In this document: piece after piece, positions 6,575 through 12,959 of the stretch
Layout: every line of letters starts with the position of its first letter
Numbering within the stretch: position 1 is the first letter of the stretch
NCBI GenBank assembly: GCA_946415665.1
Contig: CAMKTI010000044.1
Span: forward strand, 1 to 12,959
Source of the DNA: an uncultured Clostridia bacterium
Lineage (GTDB): Bacteria; Bacillota; Clostridia; Lachnospirales; CAMVHY01
Direction: 5' to 3'
DNA: 12,959 nt
The notes under the pieces: model-generated
Told to the model about the DNA's origin: nothing
Seen by the model: only the letters and a program-made list of their open reading frames with translations
Databases searched by the model: none
Made by a program: the position numbers and the translations under genes

Positions 6575-7231
6575 ATGGAAAATGTTGATGATTGCGAGCA
6601 TAGAACGTTTTCTTGTGAGTTTTATTTTTATCCAAAAATATATTCAGATAAGTGCCATTTTGATTTGGTGTGGTATAAAAAGATATTTTATTTTATAAGA
6701 TTCATTCCGAGAATGTACTTTTATTCATTCAAAAAGATATGTTCTGTGATTTTTCTTGGCAAAGTTGTAATGAGTAGGGAATATATTGGCAGTTTTTTTG
6801 CAACGAATGAGCAGGAAATTCATGTTGGATATCGAATTATAGCATTTATAGGTTGTGTTTTTTGTCATGTTATGCCCTTTTTAACTTTATGTCTTTTCGT
6901 TACCAATTTGTTTATTCATTTACCCTCAATATTATCAATCGTAATGTGGGCAGGTGTACTTCCTAGTGCACTCCTATTTCCCTCAGCACTGATTTGCTCT
7001 GTAATAGTTTTTGCTTTAGATAAGGATATTGGAGCACGGAAGACACTATACGCTTGCAATTGTACTCTATCAAAAGATATCCATTGGTCAATGGATAAGT
7101 GTGAAGTTAGAAACCTTGACGAATTTGACAAAGAATACCAGAAAAAATTTTTATACCCCGGACAAATAAAAGAAATAAAATTAGATTATATTCATGATGA
7201 GAATGGAGACTATCCTTATCGTTTAAATTAG
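6575..7231 (+). CDS. Unrecognised membrane protein, two predicted helices
   Basis: A 218-residue protein that I cannot assign to a family. The start ATG at 6575 is supported by GGAGGTGG (6561-6568); an in-frame TTG at 6557 would place the ribosome site inside the gene. The N-terminal 85 residues are rich in aromatic residues (YFYPKIYS, VWYKKIFYFIRFIPRMYFYS). Two hydrophobic segments follow, about 87-113 and 117-148, then a charged C-terminal domain ending in LDYIHDENGDYPYRLN. Eleven Cys residues are spread through it, including CVFC (94-97) and CNC (161-163), which could bind metal or form disulfides. Codon use includes more G/C-ending codons and fewer A-runs than the housekeeping genes, suggesting acquisition by transfer. 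It is divergent from the HTH-like gene across about 130 bases that probably hold both promoters. Confidence 0.7.
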   Translation: MENVDDCEHRTFSCEFYFYPKIYSDKCHFDLVWYKKIFYFIRFIPRMYFYSFKKICSVIFLGKVVMSREYIGSFFATNEQEIHVGYRIIAFIGCVFCHVMPFLTLCLFVTNLFIHLPSILSIVMWAGVLPSALLFPSALICSVIVFALDKDIGARKTLYACNCTLSKDIHWSMDKCEVRNLDEFDKEYQKKFLYPGQIKEIKLDYIHDENGDYPYRLN

Positions 7232-7255
7232 ACGAAAAATAATTTATTGTATATA

Positions 7256-7291
7256 AAAAAACGCCACGGATTTTCCGTGACGATTTTTTTA
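7256..7291. terminator. Bidirectional terminator
   Basis: The inverted repeat CACGGA (7265-7270) TTT TCCGTG (7274-7279) is flanked by CG pairs, with a T7 run at 7284-7290 on the plus strand and a matching A-rich run on the left for the minus strand. It sits between the convergent membrane-protein gene and htrA, so it can end both. Confidence 0.8.
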
Positions 7292-7297
7292 TTTAAA

Positions 7298-8569
7298 TTA
7301 AAAGCCAATATTTTTATGCTCTTCGAGTTTAATATTTAAATCAATTCCACGATAAAAACCTGATACACGCCGCATGACATGCAATTTTATTTCATCGCCG
7401 ATTTTATGCTTGCTAAGATAGTTCGAAAGCTCTTGGATACTATTGACGCTTTGGCCATCGAGCATAGTTATCACATCATTGATTTGCAAACCATATTTTT
7501 GCGCAACAGAATTTTTTTCTACATAAGCAATTATTACACCGATCCTTGGCAACCCATAATTATTCGCAAGCTCATCCGTTATATTAATACCTCTGATGCC
7601 TAAATAAGGCTTATTCGGCTCTTGCATAATATTTTCTATTACAGATTTTGCCGTATTAGATGGAATACAATATGACATTCCCTCAGTGAATCTTGTATAC
7701 TTTGCCGTCGTAATTCCAATGACTTCACCTTTTGTGTTAATTAAAGCTCCTCCGCTATTTCCAGGATTAATAGGAGCATCGACTTGGATCATATTTAATG
7801 TTCTGCCGTCGACCGTAATTTCTTTATTTTTTACGCTTACAATTCCTTCCGTAGCAGAATTTCCTTCGCCCATCGCATTTCCTATCGCAATAATTTTCTC
7901 ACCAATACGAATATTGTCCGAATCACCAAATTTGGCTGTATTTATATTTTCTATATTTAAACCATTTTCTTCTAAATCTTTCTTTTCTAGATAAATCACG
8001 GCTAAATCAGCCAAAATATTTTTTCCTAAAAATTTTGCTTTAATCGGCTTCGAATCAATAACAATTTCAACTGAATTCGCGCCGTTTATCACATGACTAT
8101 TTGTTGAAACATAAATTTTTTCGTCGTCTTTATAAAAAATTATACCTGAACCAGAGCCTTTCTGTTGATACGGTGCTCCGTCACCAAAAATAAATCGCGA
8201 AAAAATATCATCATTTATCGATTCCGTAATCGTATTTATCGCAACAACTGATTTCGAAACATTTTCGATTATATCTTGCAAATTTTCAGACTCACTCGAA
8301 AAAATATTATTTGGCGCAGAATTTTGCTCCAATTCATCTTTGATTTGGCTTTCATCAAAAACAAAGTTATTTTTTGTTGTGCCTTGCATAAATCTATCAA
8401 ATAATCTACTTGCAAAACCAAATCCAATTCCCAACGTCATCCCAATAATTACGCTCGAAAGACACACAAGCAAAATAATGCCAAATATTTTATTTCTTTT
8501 GTGTCGCGCAGTTATTTTTTTTTTGTAATCCACCTCATTATTATCAAGATTTTTTTTTCCGTCACTCAT
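7298..8569 (-). CDS. htrA: HtrA/DegP-family serine protease with one PDZ domain
   Basis: A 423-residue membrane-anchored trypsin-like protease for quality control of envelope proteins. A basic cytoplasmic N-terminus (KKKITARHKRNK) precedes a transmembrane helix (29-53), so the protease domain lies outside the membrane. The catalytic triad is visible: His159 in VSTNSHVING, Asp188 in ILADLAVI, Ser272 in NPGNSGGAL. A single PDZ domain covers about 320-405 (YLGIRGINI at 322-330, VEKNSVAQKYGLQINDVI at 350-367). Architecture and length match HtrA/HtrB/YyxA of Bacillus. I chose the ATG at 8567-8569 because GGGAGG lies 8 bases before it; an upstream in-frame start would add 19 hydrophobic residues encoded in the leader. 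A TATAAT at 8631-8636 and an inverted repeat in the leader suggest its own regulated promoter. Confidence 0.95.
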   Translation of the reverse strand: MSDGKKNLDNNEVDYKKKITARHKRNKIFGIILLVCLSSVIIGMTLGIGFGFASRLFDRFMQGTTKNNFVFDESQIKDELEQNSAPNNIFSSESENLQDIIENVSKSVVAINTITESINDDIFSRFIFGDGAPYQQKGSGSGIIFYKDDEKIYVSTNSHVINGANSVEIVIDSKPIKAKFLGKNILADLAVIYLEKKDLEENGLNIENINTAKFGDSDNIRIGEKIIAIGNAMGEGNSATEGIVSVKNKEITVDGRTLNMIQVDAPINPGNSGGALINTKGEVIGITTAKYTRFTEGMSYCIPSNTAKSVIENIMQEPNKPYLGIRGINITDELANNYGLPRIGVIIAYVEKNSVAQKYGLQINDVITMLDGQSVNSIQELSNYLSKHKIGDEIKLHVMRRVSGFYRGIDLNIKLEEHKNIGF

Positions 8570-8603
8570 AAAAATTTTCCTCCCGTTAAATAAGTAAAAT
8601 AAA

Positions 8604-8636
8604 AGTGCCACCACAAAACGTGACACTAAAATTATA
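8604..8636 (-). promoter_or_regulatory. htrA promoter -10 and leader inverted repeat
   Basis: On the minus strand TATAAT (8631-8636) is followed, around +3 to +26, by the inverted repeat AGTGTCAC-N8-GTGGCACT (8620-8627 with 8604-8611; 7 of 8 pairs plus a wobble) and then TTTTATTTT. The repeat could be an operator overlapping the start point, a leader attenuator, or a terminator for the pseudogene upstream. No good -35 hexamer is present. Confidence 0.45.
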
Positions 8637-8700
8637 AACTAAATTTTTTTAAATCCCCAAAAAAAACTATGACATTTAAACATATTTTTCCCAAAAACTA

Positions 8701-9036
8701 CTAAAATAAATCACGTTCATTGCCTTGATCTTCATTTACCTCTGGTATTACAAACAAACTTTTTCCTCGTTTTGGCTGTGGTTCTTTTATTTTTTGAATT
8801 TCGGGATTTACATAACCAATCGCTCCAGTTCTAGTTGCTGTTCAAGTTGCTGGCTTTCATGATTCAGATTTAGCGGCATTGACTACAAGACAATTTTTTC
8901 TTTTATTAAGAACCAAACTTTTTTTTGTAATATCAATTTCTGTTTCCGAATTAAACTTTTCGATGCTACTTAAAATTTTTTCGTCTCTGTTTAGGTCTTG
9001 AAAACGATCACATAATTCTCTTGCACGTTGTTTAAT
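8701..9036 (-). pseudogene. Unrecognised gene, 5' truncated by an IS relic, two in-frame TGA codons
   Basis: One minus-strand frame reads VKNIKQRARELCDRFQDLNR then SIEKFNSETEIDITKKSLVL and VVNAAKSES, meets TGA, reads KPAT, meets TGA again, then continues TATRTGAIGYVNPEIQK and GKSLFVIPEVNEDQGNERDL to a TAG at 8701. The protein-like composition on both sides of the two stops indicates one former gene. TGA is a normal stop in this genome (dusB and spoIIIAA end in it), so recoding is unlikely. The 5' end is replaced by an IS fragment starting near 9037. The N-terminal part looks helical and charged. I do not recognise the family. Confidence 0.5.
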
Positions 9037-9161
9037 ATTTTTTACACCCGAAAATATCAAACTATAAATTTGTGTATGCAATCTTTACATAGTAGAGAAT
9101 GGTTGCAAATGGAGGGTACTACCAAAAAAATATGGAAACTAGCACACAATTTATATGAGAT
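9037..9161 (+). pseudogene. IS5-family transposase, short N-terminal relic
   Basis: The plus strand encodes LYIVENGCKWRVLPKKYGN, a stop in place of Trp, then HTIYMR. This is the same N-terminal signature found at 391-606 and 9575-9829. DNA similarity to the 391-606 copy extends upstream to about 9037. At 9162 it is cut by the inverted repeat of another, related element inserted in the opposite orientation. Confidence 0.7.
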
Positions 9162-9162
9162 C

Positions 9163-9916
9163 TAGGCAACGTTCACATAAAAAGCAAATCAAAAATAAAA
9201 ACGGGAGAAATGGTAGAAATAGAAGTAGAATCAAGCTTATCGTAGCGAGTAAAAACTTTTCTAAAACGTTTCAATCTCAGGAAATATCGCTCGATATTGT
9301 TGCGTTGTTTATAAAGGTGTCTATTGTAGTTCAAAGGTAACTTACAATTTTTTTTAGGTCGAACAACTGTCTTAAACCAGAGATCCTTAACTAGAGCTAA
9401 AGTTTTATCATCTTCGTAAGCTCTGTCCATCAAGAGATAATTATTATTTTTGGAATATATAGACTCAATCGACTTTTTTTCTTCAGGGACAACTTGAAAG
9501 TTGCCAGAAGACAAATGAAAAAACGCTCGACATGAATGAAGGTGCAAAAAATAAATGCAATTTAGTTATCGTTATCAATTATTTTTTAAACGTTTAATGC
9601 TTTGTTGTTGATTATCTTTATTCTTGTTTGCATCTGGCCTAACTTTTATGCTGGTGTTGCCAATAAAGAAAATATAATCCTCTTCATTAAGCAGTTTTTG
9701 TTTTTTCATAGTTTCTAAAATTATGGTTAAAAAAAAACGATAGCTTTTGGCGATTGTACCGTTATTCGAGCATCTACTAAATTTCATATAAACTGTGTGC
9801 CAATTTCCATATTTTTTTGGTAATACCACCTATTTTACAACCATTTTCTATTATATAAATAATTTTATACATTTCTTTTCGGTCAATTTATTTTTATTTT
9901 ATGTGAACACTATCTA
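9163..9916 (-). mobile_element. Degenerate IS5-family element with both ends
   Basis: The element is bounded by TAGGCAACGTTCACATAAAA (about 9163-9182) and, on the other strand, TAGATAGTGTTCACATAAAA (about 9896-9915), an imperfect inverted repeat. At about 750 bp it is shorter than expected because the region just after the transposase start is deleted. It lies inside the N-terminal relic of a sister copy. Its right end is about 160 bases from spoIIIAA, and any outward transcription would have to come from that end. Confidence 0.8.
9173..9873 (-). pseudogene. IS5-family transposase, inactivated
   Basis: Pieces in order: MYKIIYIIENGCK, a +1 frameshift near 9835, then VLPKKYGNWHTVYMKFSR and FFIGNTSIKVRPDA, then a cluster of in-frame stops (TGA, TAA, TAA, about 9562-9577), then FFHLSSGNFQVVPEEKKSIE, YLLMDRAYEDDKTLALVK and YKQRNNIERYFLRLKRFRKV. 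The family normally has FIDSTSIKVHPDA, so the first catalytic Asp is replaced by Gly. The second Asp (LLMDR) and the Glu (NIERYF) remain. With a lost catalytic residue, a frameshift, nonsense codons and an N-terminal deletion it cannot transpose unaided. Confidence 0.85.
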
Positions 9917-10074
9917 ATTTGATATTGGATTTATTTTTTTATCTTACAAATTTTTTTGAGTATCTAAGTGCAAAAAATATTTTTAATCAAAATATATTTT
10001 CGTGAACACGGTCAAAATAAAATGCTTGTCATAATTGCCAAATAAAAAACATAAAAATAAACCGGGTGAAATAA

Positions 10075-10983
10075 ATGCGTGAGAATCTGGAACTTTATTT
10101 GCCATGCGAAATAAAATCTTTATTTCAAAAATTTGTTTCGGACGATTTTTTTTTCGATATCCAAGAAATTCGAATACGTGTAAATAATCCGATCATAATC
10201 AAAAATAAAAATCAAAATTTTACTTTCGCGTCTAATTCTTTAACCAAAAATATTTTTTCGGGCATAAAAATAACAAAAAAAAATATCGACCAAACACTTG
10301 AGTTGCTTACAAATTATTCGCCTTATGCGTTTCAAAATCAAATTCAAAATGGCTTTATAACTATTCAAAATGGTCATCGCGTTGGTTTAGCCGGCGAAAT
10401 AATTATGCAAGATAATAAAATAAAAACGATTAGAAATATCAGCTCGATAAATTTTCGTATTGCTCATGAGATAAAAGATTGTGCCAAAGATTTTATAAAA
10501 TATATTTCAAATCCGCCGGAAAATATAATCATAATTGGACCGCCCGGTTCAGGAAAAACAACTTTTTTGCGTGATTTGACAAGAATTTTAAGTCGCGATT
10601 ATAAAATTTCGGTTGTAGATGAACGTTCAGAAATTGGGGCATGTTATCTCGGAGTTCCGCAAAATGATTTGGGTCCACAAACAGATATTTTAGATAAATG
10701 TCCAAAAAATTTAGGAATGGATATGCTTTTAAAAACTATGTCGCCTGAAATTATTATCCTGGACGAAATTAGTGAGCCGGCTGAAATAAATTCTATTATT
10801 AATATTATAAATTCGGGTGTGAAAATAATTTTTAGTCTGCACGCCAAAAATCTTGACGATATTAAAAATCGCGATCTGACCAAAAATTTGATTGCGCAAA
10901 AATTAATCGACAAATATTTTTTTCTAAATCCAGATAATAAAATTCAGGATATTTATAATAAAAATCTCGAAAAGATATTTTGA
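10075..10983 (+). CDS. spoIIIAA: Stage III sporulation protein AA (engulfment channel ATPase)
   Basis: A 302-residue secretion-type ATPase of the SpoIIIAA family. It is thought to power or gate the SpoIIIA-SpoIIQ channel linking mother cell and developing forespore. Seen: N-terminal EIRIRVNNPI (31-40), the family signature YAFQNQIQNGFITIQNGHRV (84-103), Walker A GPPGSGKTT (155-163), VVDERSEI (180-187), Walker B IIILDEI (226-232) and SLHA (254-257). The ATG is preceded by GGGTGA. The 158 bases between the IS end and the start are AT-rich. A CATAATT near 10030 faintly resembles a sigma-E -10, but I see no matching -35, so mother-cell control is inferred from known biology. It is the first of four closely spaced genes. 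Confidence 0.95.
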   Translation: MRENLELYLPCEIKSLFQKFVSDDFFFDIQEIRIRVNNPIIIKNKNQNFTFASNSLTKNIFSGIKITKKNIDQTLELLTNYSPYAFQNQIQNGFITIQNGHRVGLAGEIIMQDNKIKTIRNISSINFRIAHEIKDCAKDFIKYISNPPENIIIIGPPGSGKTTFLRDLTRILSRDYKISVVDERSEIGACYLGVPQNDLGPQTDILDKCPKNLGMDMLLKTMSPEIIILDEISEPAEINSIINIINSGVKIIFSLHAKNLDDIKNRDLTKNLIAQKLIDKYFFLNPDNKIQDIYNKNLEKIF

Positions 10984-10984
10984 C

Positions 10985-11503
10985 ATGATTTTAAAAATTC
11001 TCGGTTCAATTTTTATTTTTTTGTCGTCAAGTTTGTTTGGAATGTATCGCGTGACAAAAATTAAATTTAAAATAAATAACCTAAAAAAAATCGTGAATGC
11101 ACTCGAAATTTTAGAATCCGAAATAAAATTTATTACACCGCTTGAACATGCAGCAAAAAATATAAGTGAGCTCGAAACAGACCAATTTATAAAAAAATTT
11201 TTTTTTAATATATATAAATCGCTAAATCAAAAATTAAATTCGGCGCAAAATATTTGGCTTGAGCAAGTAAATTTATTAGCCGAAAAAATTTATATCGAGC
11301 AGGACGATATTTTGCATCTAAAATCTTTTTCACATGTAATCACAAATCTCGACCAAGATTTACAAATTAGTTATTTAAAAAAAATTATTTTAGCGCTCGA
11401 AAAAAAAATTATATTTTTGGACGAAAATTATGTATCGCGAAAAAAATTATATTTTAATCTTGGAATTTTATTTGGTTTGTTGATAGTGATTATTTTTATT
11501 TAA
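10985..11503 (+). CDS. spoIIIAB: Stage III sporulation protein AB
   Basis: A 172-residue membrane protein matching SpoIIIAB in length and position. An N-terminal helix (about 3-21) precedes a mostly helical soluble domain with IVNALEILESEIKFITPLEH (36-55), a segment resembling type II secretion F-type proteins. A C-terminal helix (155-172) ends with NLGILFGLLIVIIFI. The start lies one base after the spoIIIAA stop (TGACATG), so translation is probably coupled; no strong ribosome site of its own is visible. The protein is part of the mother-cell side of the SpoIIIA channel. Confidence 0.92.
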   Translation: MILKILGSIFIFLSSSLFGMYRVTKIKFKINNLKKIVNALEILESEIKFITPLEHAAKNISELETDQFIKKFFFNIYKSLNQKLNSAQNIWLEQVNLLAEKIYIEQDDILHLKSFSHVITNLDQDLQISYLKKIILALEKKIIFLDENYVSRKKLYFNLGILFGLLIVIIFI

Positions 11504-11527
11504 AAATTTATTTGGGGGAAATTTTAT

Positions 11528-11722
11528 TTGGATGTAAATATTATTTTTCAAATTGCTGCCGTTGGAATTTTAGTCGCTGTTTTGAATCAAGTTTTAGTTC
11601 GTGCAGGGCGAGAAGAACAAGCGATGCTGACAACTTTGGCTGGCTTGGTCGTAGTTTTATTTTCTGTGATTACGCATATAAATAATTTATTTTCGACTGT
11701 GCGTGATTTATTTGATTTATGA
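11528..11722 (+). CDS. spoIIIAC: Stage III sporulation protein AC
   Basis: A 64-residue two-helix membrane protein. The N-terminus MDVNIIFQIAAVGILVAVLN is close to the Bacillus SpoIIIAC start, and the second helix (about 33-50) is followed by INNLFSTVRDLFDL. The start is TTG (11528-11530), supported by a GGGGGA site about 10 bases upstream and by the family N-terminus; no ATG fits. It sits 24 bases after spoIIIAB and is a ring-forming channel component by family knowledge. Confidence 0.93.
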   Translation: MDVNIIFQIAAVGILVAVLNQVLVRAGREEQAMLTTLAGLVVVLFSVITHINNLFSTVRDLFDL

Positions 11723-11749
11723 TTTAAAAAAATCAGGTGAAAAAATTTT

Positions 11750-12127
11750 ATGGCGATCAAAATTGCCGCTTTTGGAATTTTTGTAAGTGTGATTTTAATT
11801 TTATTGCGCCAAGAAAATAAATCTTTTGCCATGACTTTAAATATTTTGGCAGGGATTTTTATTTTTTATTTAATTTTGCCAGAGATAAATAAAATTTTGC
11901 TTATGTTAAATAATCTTGGCGAAAATATTAAAATCCAAAGCAATTATATTTTAATTTTATTCAAAACAATCGGCATCGCTTACATTTGCGAATTTGCTTC
12001 ACAAATTTGTCAAGATGCCGGAGAAAAAACAATTGCCTCTAAGATTTCTCTCGGAGGCAAAATTTTAATTTTATCTTTTGCAATTCCAATTTTAAACGAA
12101 CTTATACAAACCGTTTTAAATTTATAA
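11750..12127 (+). CDS. spoIIIAD: Stage III sporulation protein AD
   Basis: A 125-residue polytopic membrane protein with helices at about 3-20, 28-47, 67-90 and 101-122. The conserved segment KTIGIAYICEFASQICQDAG (72-91) and IASKISLGGKILILSFAIPI (95-114) are characteristic of SpoIIIAD. The ribosome site AGGTGA precedes the ATG. The length is slightly below the Bacillus protein. The expected next gene, spoIIIAE, does not follow: 15 bases after the stop an opposite-strand fragment ends, and then an IS begins. I see no clear terminator after this gene. Confidence 0.93.
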   Translation: MAIKIAAFGIFVSVILILLRQENKSFAMTLNILAGIFIFYLILPEINKILLMLNNLGENIKIQSNYILILFKTIGIAYICEFASQICQDAGEKTIASKISLGGKILILSFAIPILNELIQTVLNL

Positions 12128-12142
12128 AATCACCATTAATTA

Positions 12143-12373
12143 TTAATCAATTTTTGTAACAATTTTAACTGGTTTTTCTTTTGGTTTTTCGCTTTTATTT
12201 ACTTTAGATTGAGATTGATCTAGCTCGGTTTCAAGTTCATGTGTTTCGCCAAGCAAAAAACCACTACCATTTTCATAAGGCGATTTAATTTTGTTATCAT
12301 GAGAATTTAAACAAGGCCGACATAATTTTATTGCGCAAAATATTCCAATCGGTACAGTAATTTCTGGATACTG
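12143..12373 (-). pseudogene. 3' fragment of an unrecognised gene cut by an IS
   Basis: The minus strand reads YPEITVPIGIFCAIKLCRPC, then LNSHDNKIKSPYENGSGFLL and a charged tail ending KEKPVKIVTKID. The only upstream in-frame start, a TTG at 12380-12382, lies inside the IS terminal sequence and has no ribosome site, so the true 5' end is probably lost. CRPC (one CxxC pair) could belong to a metal-binding site. It converges on spoIIIAD with only 15 bases between the stops. The tail is rich in Glu and Lys and probably disordered. I do not recognise the family. Confidence 0.45.
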
Positions 12374-12959
12374 TCTACACAAAAAAGATAAAAAAAAGAA
12401 ATAAACTATAAGATAAAGTATAATGGAGAAAAATAAAAAATAGGAGCAAAATAAATATGAAAAAAAAAAACGTATCGCAGATTTGATATAAGTAATGCAG
12501 AAATGCAGAGTGGAAACTAATAGAACCGCACATGACAGGTCAGCTCAGGCAACGTGGAGGTATAGCCAAAGACAATCGAAAATTTATCAATACAGTTGTT
12601 TGGATACTAAAAACAGGATCTCCATGGAGGGATTTGCCGCCAGATTATGGCAAGTGGGGTACACTTCATCAAAGATTTATTCGATGGCAACAAAAAGGTA
12701 TGTGGAAAAAATTATTTGAGATACTGAAAGGTGATAAAAACTTTGAATGGCTAATGATAGACTCGAGTGCACATCAGCATGTAGCTGGGGCTCGCGTCGG
12801 AAATCAAGCTATATTAAAGACAAAATGGGGCTCAATTCGAAAATGCACTTAGTTGCCAACGAACACGGTCTACCTGTAAAATTTATCGTTACAGAGGGAA
12901 CGCGTGCCGATTGTAAAGAAGCTATTAACTTGCTCAAAAATCTCGATGCAAAATTAGTC
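12367..12959 (+). mobile_element. IS5-family element of a second type, incomplete at window end
   Basis: The left end is placed near ACTGTCTACACAAAA (12370-12384), where the sequence changes to an A-rich leader. The right end lies beyond the window. Its transposase belongs to a different IS5-family group from the copies elsewhere in the window (different ends and N-terminal sequence). The left boundary is inferred from the break in the neighbouring reading frame. Confidence 0.65.
12457..12959 (+). pseudogene. IS5-family transposase, frameshifted and incomplete
   Basis: TAGGAG precedes an ATG (12457) that runs into an A11 tract. One base out of frame the family start TYRRFDISNAE appears. An 8-bp tandem duplication (12494-12501 and 12502-12509) shifts frame again, after which WKLIEPHMTGQLRQRGG and ILKTGSPWRDLPPDYGKWGT read normally. 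The first DDE residue is in WLMIDSSAHQH; the family usually has about four more residues between DS and AHQH. Near 12827-12830 one G appears missing, moving the reading to GLNSKMHLVANEHGLPVKFI and VTEGTRADCKEAINLL at the window end. IS5-family elements sometimes use programmed -1 frameshifting, so the last shift alone could be natural, but three together indicate decay. Confidence 0.75.

Noticed and set aside
8823..8868. Selenocysteine or stop-codon reassignment at the two TGA codons
   Set aside because: dusB and spoIIIAA end at TGA, no SECIS-like hairpin was apparent, and the gene is already truncated by an IS relic, so nonsense decay is simpler.
10000..10040. Sigma-E promoter for spoIIIAA
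   Set aside because: A CATAATT resembles the -10, but no -35 at the proper spacing was found, so it is only mentioned under spoIIIAA.
10644..10913. 89-codon minus-strand frame inside spoIIIAA
   Set aside because: Antisense shadow of the Walker B region, with no ribosome site.
12815..12852. Programmed -1 frameshift site of the second IS
   Set aside because: No typical slippery heptamer is in phase; a lost G in the G-run explains the shift, and other disruptions show the copy is decayed. Not fully excluded, since the element continues beyond the window.

Overview
The window comes from a very AT-rich member of the Bacillota that forms endospores or descends from a spore-former. The main evidence is an adjacent spoIIIAA-AB-AC-AD set. 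Supporting evidence is a Gram-positive-type long SRP RNA with an Alu domain, strong GGAGG-type ribosome binding sites, and sigma-A-like promoters. A prepilin-like gene and a decayed pilT suggest a lineage that once carried type IV pili, so Negativicutes or Clostridia are plausible. This placement is an inference. TTG start codons are frequent (rsmE, plsC, spoIIIAC, the pilT relic).

Layout. Bases 1-606 are broken copies of one IS5-family insertion sequence in mixed orientations, followed by a possible gene remnant. From 778 to 5792 there is a compact housekeeping block: rbgA/ylqF (-), a small DUF5684-like membrane protein (+), dusB (+) converging on rsmE (-), the SRP RNA gene (+), a GspH-like prepilin (-) and a plsC-type acyltransferase (-). 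Bases 5950-6450 hold two decayed genes, the start of pilT (+) and an HTH-type protein (-). An unrecognised two-helix membrane protein (+) follows. Next come an HtrA-family serine protease (-), an unrecognised pseudogene and a second cluster of nested IS relics (9037-9916). The spoIIIA genes (10075-12127) follow, and the window ends in a truncated orphan gene and the 5' part of a different IS5-family element.

How the genes relate. RbgA (50S assembly), RsmE (16S methylation), DusB (tRNA dihydrouridine) and the SRP RNA are translation and secretion functions. HtrA and PlsC serve the envelope. SpoIIIAA-AD encode the ATPase and inner-membrane parts of the channel between mother cell and forespore. 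The partner genes spoIIIAE-AH do not follow; an opposite-strand gene fragment and an IS end occupy that place, so the operon appears split by rearrangement.

The most informative overall signal is genome decay by insertion sequences. Several frameshifts can be traced to single-base changes in homopolymers or to short tandem duplications. I found no convincing new defence or biosynthetic system. The least explained coding content is the 6575-7231 membrane protein beside its divergent, frameshifted HTH-like neighbour.
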